Shown in pieces: positions 25,274 to 31,996 of a stretch of DNA of 41,608 nucleotides. Numbering within the stretch: the stretch's first letter is position 1; each line of letters starts with the position of its first letter. The notes under the pieces were generated by a model that had not been told where the DNA came from, did not search any database, and worked only from the letters and a program-made list of their open reading frames with translations. The stretch comes from Treponema sp. (GTDB taxonomy: Bacteria; Spirochaetota; Spirochaetia; Treponematales; Treponemataceae), in assembly GCA_016296655.1 (NCBI GenBank), contig JAEDIW010000022.1, positions 1 to 41,608 of the forward strand, read 5' to 3'. Position numbers and translations under genes: made by a program.

Positions 25274-25397
25274 GCGGCTTTTTGACCTGGTTCGTATTCT
25301 CACCAGGTCAAAAATCAGGCTATCCGGGGTTCGCTAACGCTCATCCTCCTCGGAGCAAGCTCCTGCGGTGGACTAAAGCCCCTCCTATCCTTGCCGC
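25274..25397 (-). repeat. structured intergenic element (family S), copy C
   Basis: On the minus strand it begins GCGGCAAGGATAGGAGGGG and has hairpin GGAGC-TT-GCTCC, the core GAACCCCGGATAGCCTG and a terminal hairpin with arms TTTTTGACCTGGT and ACCAGGTCAAAAA, then GCCGC. It keeps the order of copies A and B. Its 5' end is fused to the last hairpin of the array at 25389-25641. Confidence 0.85.
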
Positions 25398-25641
25398 GAA
25401 GTATGAGCGGCAAGGTAATGTGCGTGAGCACACTGTAAAATTCGAGTTTTCGAAAGAAAACTCGCGGCATGACGCTATGCGGCATGCCTATCCTTGCCGC
25501 GAAGTATGAGCGGCAAGGTGTGTGCGTGAGCACACTGTAAAATTCGAGTTTTCGAAAGAAAACTCGCGGCATGACGCTATGCGGCATGCCTATCCTTGCC
25601 GCGAAGTATGAGCGGCAAGGTGTGTGCGTGAGCACACTGTA
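25389..25641 (-). repeat. tandem array of four-hairpin units (array 1)
   Basis: Units of 103 and 102 bp plus a partial third (starting at 25389, 25492 and 25594). Each unit holds four palindromes: CCTTGCCGC/GCGGCAAGG; GTGTGC-GTGA-GCACAC; CGAGTTTTC-GAAA-GAAAACTCG; and GGCATG-type arms around CGCATAGCG. The GC content is clearly higher than in flanking genes. The same hairpin set in the same relative order occurs at 41329-41608. An apparent ORF across it (25315-25656 minus) only reflects the repeat. The 247-656 nt between the barrel and ArsR genes is filled by this array and copy C. Confidence 0.92.
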
Positions 25642-25669
25642 AGACGAACAATGCAAAGGACAACTTAAA

Positions 25670-26077
25670 ATGCTAGAAAAAAGCGAAATCGAAAAACTTT
25701 ACAATGCATTTGTTGAGGAAATACCAGTGTTTCTGGCATTTTCAGAAAGCGAACGACTAAAAATTTTTCTCAGAATCATGCAGCACGGCTCAGCAGGTGC
25801 AAGCGTAAACGAAATAGCAGCAGTATCAAAATTATCGCGTCCTGCAGTTTCCCATCATATAAAAGTTTTAAAAGACTACGGTTTAATTGCATCAGAAAAA
25901 TCAGGCACAAAAATTTACTACAGAATTTCCTGCGAAGACAAATTCCTGCGCCTCAAAAAAAATCTTGCAATCCTTGAAACAGGCTTTGCAAACATGGATT
26001 TGGAAAGTATTCAGGAAAATTCAGGAAAGCTTGCAGAAATGATAGAAGATGCAAACCAGAATCAGATAAATAAATAG
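25670..26077 (+). CDS. ArsR-family winged-helix regulator (cassette B regulator 2)
   Basis: 135 residues. FLAFSESERLKIFLRIMQ, then VNEIAAVSKLSRPAVSHHIKVL (recognition helix, split here after 20 residues as VNEIAAVSKLSRPAVSHHIK) and LIASEKSGTKIYYRI (wing) give the ArsR fold. There is no obvious metal-binding Cys pair. AAGGA lies about 9 nt before the ATG. It shares the LSRPAV-HH segment with the ArsR protein at 18811. It closes cassette B on the same strand as the pump, so it may autoregulate the cassette or form heterodimers with the first regulator, which is inference. Confidence 0.85.
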   Translation: MLEKSEIEKLYNAFVEEIPVFLAFSESERLKIFLRIMQHGSAGASVNEIAAVSKLSRPAVSHHIKVLKDYGLIASEKSGTKIYYRISCEDKFLRLKKNLAILETGFANMDLESIQENSGKLAEMIEDANQNQINK

Positions 26078-26079
26078 CT

Positions 26080-26148
26080 GCCCTTGCAAAAAGGGCCTGC
26101 CCCAAAAGTTCATAATGCCATTTCTGAACTTATTAGACAGCCCTTTTT
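26080..26148. terminator. bidirectional terminator made from a family R repeat copy
   Basis: An inner hairpin GCCCTT/AAGGGC (26080-26096) overlaps a longer one with arms AAAAAGGGC (26088-26096) and GCCCTTTTT (26140-26148). The interior (TGCCCCAAAAGTTCATAATG, then GAACTTATTAGACAGCCC) matches the dispersed repeat. It lies between two convergent genes (ArsR and lon) and ends in T-runs on both strands. Confidence 0.7.
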
Positions 26149-26176
26149 CATCATTTTTATATTTTACCAAGATTTC

Positions 26177-29065
26177 CTAAGATTTCTTTGGAAAAACAAA
26201 GTTCAAAACTTCTTCAACTCTGGAAACAGGAATGAACTTTATTCCAGACTTAACATGGGATGGAATTTCATCCAAATCACGCTTGTTTGCAACAGGAATC
26301 AAAATAGTTTTGATGCCGTTACGGCGGGCAGCAACAGTTTTTTCCCTCAAACCGCCAATCGGCAGAACCTTACCAGTAAGGGAAAGTTCACCAGTCATTG
26401 CAAGATTCGGCTTTATAACTTTGCCGGTAAGCAGCGACATAAAGGTTGTTGCCATTGTAATTCCTGCGCTAGGTCCATCTTTTGGAGTTGCACCTTCAGG
26501 AATATGCAGATGAATTGTATTAGTTTCAAACCATTGGGCATCTTTGATTTTCTTTTCAAGAACCTCCCGCTTTACCCAGTTAAGTGCAATTTCAGCAGAT
26601 TCTTTCATTACGTCGCCCATCTGACCAGTCAGCTCCAGACCACCCTTTCCAGGAAATGAAATACATTCAATTAAAAGAGTATCTCCACCCATGCTAGTCC
26701 ATGCAAGACCAATCGCAGTACCAGGAAGTTCAGCTCGTTTTATTTCACTTTCATCAAAAACAGGCTTTCCAAGATACTTTCCAAGCATTTTTGAGTCAAC
26801 CGTAAAAGTTTTTTTCTTGTCAATAAACGAAAAAGCGTCGATTTTTTCTGTATTTTCAACAACTTTTCCATCGTTGCCGTCTTTCCCAGCTGATTTTTCA
26901 ACTGGAGAAGAATCCTCAAAAACCAAAACTTCATCACCCATACCAGAATTTCCGGCAGCGTTTTTTTTCAGGACCTTTTCAGCCTTTTTTCGTGCCTTTG
27001 CCTCTTTTCTGGCAGACTCGGCCTTCTTTTCAGCCTCATCCATAAGTTCCGTTACAATCTTACGATTGATTTTATCAAGACACTTTTCAAAATTACGCAC
27101 ACCAGCTTCGCGGGCATATTCTTCAGCAATCGAAACCAAGGCATCTTTTGTAAAAACAACCTGCTCTTTCGCAAGCCCGTTTTTTTTCAGATTCTTTGGA
27201 ATAAGATATTTTCTGGCAATTTCAATTTTTTCCTGATCAATATAGCCTGCAAGCTGAATAATTTCAGCCCTGTCCAAAAGCGGTTCCGGCACAGTGTCAA
27301 GAGAATTAGCTGTCAAAATAAAGAACACATTTGAAATGTCAAAGGGCAAGTCCAGATAATTGTCACGGAAAGAAACATTCTGCTCAGGATCAAGAACTTC
27401 CAGCAAAGCGCTTGCAGGATCTCCCTGATGACTTGAACCCATTTTGTCAACTTCATCAATCATAAACACAGGCGACTTCGACTTGGTAATCTTAAGCCCC
27501 TGCAGAATTTTTCCAGGCATAGCTCCTACATAAGTTCTGCGGTGTCCACGGATTTCAGCTTCATCACGGATGCCACCAACGGAAAATCTGTAAAAAGGCT
27601 TATTCATGGCATCTGCAACAGAATGACCAATACTTGTTTTTCCGACACCAGGAGGACCTACAAGCAGAAGAATCGAACCTTTATTGTCCTGCTTGAGTTT
27701 ACGGACAGAAAGATATTCCATTATGCGTTTTTTTACATCATCAAGCCCATAATGCCCCTTTTCAAGAATCTTTTTTGCGTCAGGCAAATCATAATTTTCA
27801 AAAGCAGTATCATTCCAGGGAAGATTACAGACTAGTTCAAGATAATTTCTTGTTCCAATATATTCAGAAGAATTCGGATCAATCAAATGAAACTTTTCAA
27901 GTTCATCTTCTACAGTTTCTTTTATTTCGCCTTCAAAGTTGAATTTTGCAATTTTTTCTTTAAATTTCTGATAATCCGTACCATTTCCGTCAGCATCAGT
28001 TCCAAGTTCTTCCTGAATTGAACGCAGTTCTTCACGCAAAAAATATTCACGCTGATTTTTTTCAACACGTTCATTCAGTTCATTCTGAATTTTTTTCTGA
28101 ATTCTAAGAAGTTCCTGTTCTTTTTTTATGTAGACAAGAACCTGCTCCATACGCTGTCGAACATTCAGAAGTTCCAGAACTTTCTGCTGATCAGTTTTTT
28201 CAATATTCAGAATCGAAGTAATGAAATCAGCAATTTTTCCAGGCTGATCAATATTGACCATATTCAAGCGCATTTCTTCTGTAAACAACGGATTGTTTTC
28301 AGAAACTTCCTTCATCTCGCTTATAAGCGCACGCGTCAAAGCCTTTACTTCAAAGGTATCATCTTCTTCATCATTCAAATATTCAACAGCCGCAGCAATC
28401 GGGCCAGAAGACTTCAGGAATTTACGGATTTTAAAACGCTTTATGGTCGAAATAAAAACATTGAGTCCGCCATCAGGCAAATTTATTTTTTTGATTATCC
28501 TTGCAGCAGTTCCAATTTCATACAAATCCTTTGCCGCAGGCTTTTCCTTGTCATTTTTAAGCATGACAAGCCCAATAAAGCCATCAGAAGAATAAGCCTG
28601 CTCAACAGCCTTGGAATCCTCAGGAGCAGAAATCATCAGCGGTGTAAAAATTCCTGGAAAAATCGGTCTGCCCTGCAAAGGAATCAGCACAAGCCTTTCT
28701 GGCAAAGCCTGTTCCATAGACACAATAGAAGAGGAACCGCCACCTTTTTTTGAACCACGATTGGAACTTTCATTTTCATTGTCTGTAAAAGAGGCTGTTA
28801 CCGTTTTTTCTCCTTCAGAATTTTCAGAGTCCTCAGAATTCTCAGAATTTTCAGTATTTTCAATATTTTCAGTATCCGCAGCTGGATTTTCTATAATTTC
28901 AGTTTTTTCTGAAATGCCGTCATCTTCATTCGTTTTTTCGGCAAAATCATCTTCTATTATTTGCATTGCATCTATTGAACTTTTTGCACCATCCAGGCGC
29001 GCCATTTCGTCAAGAGAGTCAAGCAAATCGTCAACTTCCATTTCTTCTTCAATTTCATTGCTCAT
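26177..29065 (-). CDS. lon: ATP-dependent Lon protease with acidic N-terminal extension
   Basis: 962 residues, about 150-180 longer than typical Lon. Residues 1-120 are an acidic extension with NSENSEDSENSEGEK-type repeats. The LON substrate domain begins at LVLIPLQGRPIFPGIF (about 125). Walker A GPPGVGKTS lies near residues 467-475; Walker B is VFMIDEVDKMG. A charged linker with KKAEKVLKKNAAG (about 680-745) separates the AAA and protease domains. The catalytic Ser is in PKDGPSAGITM (near 864) and the Lys in GGLREKTVAARR (near 908), both present. There is no Shine-Dalgarno; the -10 lies 6 nt before the ATG. It is a single-gene unit. Confidence 0.96.
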   Translation of the reverse strand: MSNEIEEEMEVDDLLDSLDEMARLDGAKSSIDAMQIIEDDFAEKTNEDDGISEKTEIIENPAADTENIENTENSENSEDSENSEGEKTVTASFTDNENESSNRGSKKGGGSSSIVSMEQALPERLVLIPLQGRPIFPGIFTPLMISAPEDSKAVEQAYSSDGFIGLVMLKNDKEKPAAKDLYEIGTAARIIKKINLPDGGLNVFISTIKRFKIRKFLKSSGPIAAAVEYLNDEEDDTFEVKALTRALISEMKEVSENNPLFTEEMRLNMVNIDQPGKIADFITSILNIEKTDQQKVLELLNVRQRMEQVLVYIKKEQELLRIQKKIQNELNERVEKNQREYFLREELRSIQEELGTDADGNGTDYQKFKEKIAKFNFEGEIKETVEDELEKFHLIDPNSSEYIGTRNYLELVCNLPWNDTAFENYDLPDAKKILEKGHYGLDDVKKRIMEYLSVRKLKQDNKGSILLLVGPPGVGKTSIGHSVADAMNKPFYRFSVGGIRDEAEIRGHRRTYVGAMPGKILQGLKITKSKSPVFMIDEVDKMGSSHQGDPASALLEVLDPEQNVSFRDNYLDLPFDISNVFFILTANSLDTVPEPLLDRAEIIQLAGYIDQEKIEIARKYLIPKNLKKNGLAKEQVVFTKDALVSIAEEYAREAGVRNFEKCLDKINRKIVTELMDEAEKKAESARKEAKARKKAEKVLKKNAAGNSGMGDEVLVFEDSSPVEKSAGKDGNDGKVVENTEKIDAFSFIDKKKTFTVDSKMLGKYLGKPVFDESEIKRAELPGTAIGLAWTSMGGDTLLIECISFPGKGGLELTGQMGDVMKESAEIALNWVKREVLEKKIKDAQWFETNTIHLHIPEGATPKDGPSAGITMATTFMSLLTGKVIKPNLAMTGELSLTGKVLPIGGLREKTVAARRNGIKTILIPVANKRDLDEIPSHVKSGIKFIPVSRVEEVLNFVFPKKS

Positions 29066-29071
29066 AATTTT

Positions 29072-29100
29072 AATATATATAAAAAAAATGCAATCGACAA
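29072..29100 (-). promoter_or_regulatory. lon promoter, probably leaderless
   Basis: Minus strand: TTGTCG (29100-29095), 17 nt, TATATT (29077-29072), then AAAATT and the ATG at 29065. The predicted start point is the A of the ATG. Confidence 0.5.
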
Positions 29101-29144
29101 TAAAATAGCAGTTTTTTTATGAGCGAGTTACCGCAAAAATCATA

Positions 29145-29173
29145 TTGACAGATTCTTTTTTTTTTACGATAAC
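29145..29173 (+). promoter_or_regulatory. promoter of the 29180 lipoprotein gene, probably leaderless
   Basis: TTGACA (29145-29150), 17 nt including a long T-run, GATAAC (29168-29173), six nt and ATG (29180). AGAAG before the ATG is at best a weak Shine-Dalgarno. Confidence 0.5.
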
Positions 29174-29179
29174 AGAAGC

Positions 29180-29761
29180 ATGAAAAAAATATTTTTTATT
29201 CTAACCGTTTTTATTTCAGCTTTATTCTTATCCTGCAAGTCAGCGCCTTCTGAAACATTCGTTAATACAGGAATTGACACACAGGGAAACATTTTTACAG
29301 TCTGCGTTTTTTCAAAAATTACAAACGTAACTGTGAAAGAATTTGAAAGCGACAAGCCACAGCAGAATATTCTGCCAGAAGATATCCAATACAACCAAAA
29401 AACAACAGAATTAAAAATAAACATTCCTGAAGGTTTTTCGGAAAACAAGGAAAATCTTGTCTTTCATGTTGAAGGTGTTGCCGTATTTCCTGCAGAATTC
29501 GTGCTGAACCTTTACAACTCGGAAAAAGGCAAGCCTATTGTAATTTTTGAAGACAAAGTTTGTGTTGAAGGAACTGACTACACATTTGATGCTCAGACAA
29601 ACACAGTCAAATTCATTTCAGAAGCAGATGCCGACAAAAGTGCTTACTATATTGTATGGCCTACAAAAGACGGTACAAGCTCTATTGGGAACAAAACAGA
29701 AAAATACGCAGAGCAATACGAACAGTTTATTCTGGAATGGCTTAAAACCTTGAAATTTTAG
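29180..29761 (+). CDS. lipoprotein of unknown function
   Basis: 193 residues. MKKIFFILTVFISALFLSCK is a lipoprotein signal (lipobox LFLSC, lipid Cys at residue 19). The mature part alternates beta-rich segments (NLVFHVEGVAVFPAEFVLNL, VIFEDKVCVEGTDYTFDAQ, YYIVWPTKDG) and ends in a helix (YEQFILEWLKTLKF). I do not recognise the family; it looks like a small beta-sandwich surface or periplasmic lipoprotein. It ends 9 bp from the convergent PAP2 gene with no terminator between them. Confidence 0.7.
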   Translation: MKKIFFILTVFISALFLSCKSAPSETFVNTGIDTQGNIFTVCVFSKITNVTVKEFESDKPQQNILPEDIQYNQKTTELKINIPEGFSENKENLVFHVEGVAVFPAEFVLNLYNSEKGKPIVIFEDKVCVEGTDYTFDAQTNTVKFISEADADKSAYYIVWPTKDGTSSIGNKTEKYAEQYEQFILEWLKTLKF

Positions 29762-29770
29762 CAGCAAAGC

Positions 29771-30532
29771 TTATAAGTTCAAACGAATTGAAAAACCCTG
29801 CGGCAAGACGGCAATTTCAGGAATATTTCTGTTTTTTCTGTCAGCAGCTTTTTTATGCAGATATGGAACCAGAAAACCAATTGCAGAACCTGTAACAGCT
29901 CCGCAGACAACATCTGAAACAAAATGGCATCCAGCAGGAATGCGGCTATATGCTGTAAGTCCCGCAAGCGTAAAGGCCACACCTGTTACACACCATTTCC
30001 AACTGGAGTCAGGATAATACTGACTGAAAACATAGCTGGAAAAAGAGGCAATCGCAAAACTATTAATAGAATGCCCGCTCATAAAAGACTCACTGGAATC
30101 AGCGCGGTCAGGGTAATCTGAATAATAAGTATAAGGCCGTTCCCTGCCGACACTTCGCTTTACAAAGTTTTTTATGCTGTCGCTTATTAAAATCGTCTGG
30201 ACAGACATTACAAGCACAGTAAACCATTCATTCCTTTCAGCTGTAAAATTCAGTGCAAGCTGACCGCCTGCAAGCGAATAAATCAAAACCCAGCCTGCAA
30301 CATCTAGATTAAAGTCATAGTCATGCATAAATTTCCGGTCAAAAGAGTTTATATCACTTTTGCTGAAAGAATTTATATCCGGGTGCGGCATACATGAAGC
30401 AGAAATTTCAGCAGCTACTGCACCAGCAAGGCACAAACTGTCCGGAATCGGAAAAAGCCTAAAAACACTTTCTTTTGCAAAAACAGAACATGAACTGATA
30501 AAAAAAATAAATGCAACCAGATTTTTTTTCAT
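29771..30532 (-). CDS. PAP2-superfamily membrane phosphatase
   Basis: The ATG at 30532 begins MKKNLVAFIFFISSCSVFA, a signal or first helix (ISSC could also be a lipobox), giving 253 residues. The three PAP2 signatures are present in order: KRSVGRERP (K-x6-RP), FMSGHS (SGH) and SRIPAGCHFVSD (SR-x5-H-x3-D). The family removes phosphate from lipids such as undecaprenyl pyrophosphate, phosphatidate or lipid A. Catalysis is expected on the periplasmic face. No Shine-Dalgarno is visible. Confidence 0.88.
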   Translation of the reverse strand: MKKNLVAFIFFISSCSVFAKESVFRLFPIPDSLCLAGAVAAEISASCMPHPDINSFSKSDINSFDRKFMHDYDFNLDVAGWVLIYSLAGGQLALNFTAERNEWFTVLVMSVQTILISDSIKNFVKRSVGRERPYTYYSDYPDRADSSESFMSGHSINSFAIASFSSYVFSQYYPDSSWKWCVTGVAFTLAGLTAYSRIPAGCHFVSDVVCGAVTGSAIGFLVPYLHKKAADRKNRNIPEIAVLPQGFSIRLNL

Positions 30533-30564
30533 AAACGTATATAGTTTACCATAACTATGCAAAA

Positions 30565-30601
30565 AAAACACCTGACTTTCTCATGGAAAATCAGGTGTTT
30601 T
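30565..30601 (-). terminator. hairpin with U-run in the 5' region of the PAP2 gene
   Basis: Arms AAAACACCTGA (30565-30575) and TCAGGTGTTTT (30591-30601), 11 bp perfect. On the minus strand it is followed by eight T (30568-30561), the form of an intrinsic terminator, 29 nt before the PAP2 ATG. It either ends a transcript arriving from the repeat region at 30602-30860 or attenuates PAP2. Confidence 0.6.
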
Positions 30602-30720
30602 ATGAAACTGCCCCAAAAGTGTAGTTCATAACTTGATTCGGAATTTCTGCACTATATAAGGTATGGATTCTGGACGAAATCCAGCATGTCAAAACTTATT
30701 AAGTAACCCCACAAAATGTT
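30602..30720 (+). repeat. dispersed intergenic repeat (family R) copy
   Basis: Starts AACTGCCCCAAAAGTGTAGT, continues TTCATAACTTGATTCGGAAT and ends CCAGCATGTCAAAACTTATT then AAGTAACCCC. It shares words and order with the copies near 11640 and 26097. The structured element copy B follows 26 bp downstream. Confidence 0.6.
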
Positions 30721-30745
30721 AATTAGCCTGAAATTCGAGTTTTCT

Positions 30746-30857
30746 GTGGCAAGGATTGTAAGGGCTGGCGAAGCCAGTTCCGAAGCATAGCTGAGGAATG
30801 GAGGCGCTTTGACGCCGGAACCCTGAAAAGCCTGGTTTTTGCGAAGCAAAAAGCCAC
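30746..30857 (+). repeat. structured intergenic element (family S), copy B
   Basis: 112 bp closed by GTGGC (30746-30750) and GCCAC (30853-30857), where copy A has GCGGC/GCCGC. Hairpin CTGGC-GAA-GCCAG replaces copy A CCGGC-GAA-GCCGG. It has GGCG-CTTTGA-CGCC, the core GGAACCCTGAAAAGCCTG and a short terminal hairpin GGTTTTTGC-GAA-GCAAAAAGCC. It is preceded by CGAGTTTTC, a half of the array hairpin. Confidence 0.85.
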
Positions 30858-30950
30858 CAAAATTATAAAACTATTAAACTAGACATTCGCATTATTTACA
30901 TCTCAGAAAAGAAAACTCTTGCAAAAAATCAATGTAAGGCAAACAATTTT

Positions 30951-30979
30951 TTGACAAATAGACCAGAAAGTCTTACTAT
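30951..30979 (+). promoter_or_regulatory. promoter of the diguanylate cyclase gene
   Basis: TTGACA (30951-30956), 17-nt spacer, TACTAT (30974-30979). The leader would be about 15 nt, too A/T-rich to hold a Shine-Dalgarno. Confidence 0.6.
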
Positions 30980-31000
30980 ATTATATATAGATAGATAAAT

Positions 31001-31996
31001 ATGTCAGAACAAAATCTTGGAATAACAGAAATTGAAATTGAATATGCTCGCTTGAAAGAACGTTATGTCGATCTTATGATTCGTGCTGACTATATGGAAC
31101 AATATTTTAATGCAATGGTTTATGGCAGCCTTTTTGCATACGAAATTGATGCTACGGAAGACAAACTGCTTTCAATCCCTGACCTTATTGCAGATATGTA
31201 CAAATGTCGCAAAAATTCTTCATATAATGCATTGCTGAAGCTTTTATGCAGGGACAGAGTTTCAGAAACCGACTGCAAAGTTGTATATGATACGGTTTCA
31301 AGAGAAGCTATTTTAAAAGCCTATAGAAATGGCAGCCGGCAAATTTCCATTGACTATCTGGGTAAAGGTAAAGAAGACAGACTTACATGGTTTCAAAACC
31401 GACTGTTTTTGATTCAACATCCGGTTTCAGGAAATATCCATGCAATTGTTACCATAAAGAATGTTCAGAAAGAAAAACTGCGTGACTTAAACCTGCAGAA
31501 GCGGGCACAGGAAGATGCCCTTACACAACTCGCAAACCGCAGTTACATGGAAGAACAGATAAGGCTTGCACTGCAGGAAAATAATGATTTTCATTGCCTG
31601 ATGCTGCTTGACATTGATAATTTCAAACTCATAAACGACACATTCGGTCATCAGACAGGAGACGAAGTTCTAAAAACTTTTTCAAAAATGCTGATTTCAA
31701 AATTCCGCAAAGGCGACATAATTGCACGACTCGGCGGTGATGAATTCCTTGTATTTATGAAAAATGCAAATCCTGCAATTGTTGAGCCAAGGACTAAATC
31801 TATCCTGGAGTCATGCAAAACCCTTATGGGTTCAGACAGCAAGATAAAAATCAGCCCGAGCATAGGAATTTCATTTTTTCCAGAACACGGTGTAAATTTT
31901 GACAGTCTATACAAAAATGCAGATATTGCCCTTTACAGCTCAAAGCAAAAGGGCAAAAACACTTACACAATATTTTCTGGCAAAATCATAGAATAG
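31001..31996 (+). CDS. GGDEF diguanylate cyclase with N-terminal PAS-like sensor region
   Basis: 331 residues. Residues 1-30 form a short coiled coil, and residues about 30-160 a cytosolic PAS-like sensor (FAYEIDATED, YLGKGKEDRLTWFQNRLFL split by length). The GGDEF domain spans about 165-328: DALTQLANRSYMEE, LLDIDNFKLINDTFGHQTGD, the inhibitory RxxD site RKGD (236-239) and the active site GGDEF (245-249), all intact. It should make cyclic di-GMP with product feedback. There are no membrane helices, so it is cytoplasmic. It overlaps the convergent kinase gene by 11 bp. Confidence 0.93.
   Translation: MSEQNLGITEIEIEYARLKERYVDLMIRADYMEQYFNAMVYGSLFAYEIDATEDKLLSIPDLIADMYKCRKNSSYNALLKLLCRDRVSETDCKVVYDTVSREAILKAYRNGSRQISIDYLGKGKEDRLTWFQNRLFLIQHPVSGNIHAIVTIKNVQKEKLRDLNLQKRAQEDALTQLANRSYMEEQIRLALQENNDFHCLMLLDIDNFKLINDTFGHQTGDEVLKTFSKMLISKFRKGDIIARLGGDEFLVFMKNANPAIVEPRTKSILESCKTLMGSDSKIKISPSIGISFFPEHGVNFDSLYKNADIALYSSKQKGKNTYTIFSGKIIE

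Noticed and set aside
25389..25641. CRISPR array
   Set aside because: The units are contiguous with no unique spacers, contain four palindromes each and there are no cas genes nearby.
25315..25656. 113-residue minus-strand ORF with a perfect internal repeat
   Set aside because: It lies wholly inside the hairpin array and element S; the peptide repeat only mirrors the DNA unit, and the unit lengths (103 and 102 bp) are not consistently multiples of three.
26084..26659. 191-residue plus-strand ORF
   Set aside because: It is antisense to lon and begins in the terminator repeat.
28611..29108. 165-residue Ser/Phe-rich plus-strand ORF
   Set aside because: It is the shadow of the acidic Lon N-terminal extension.
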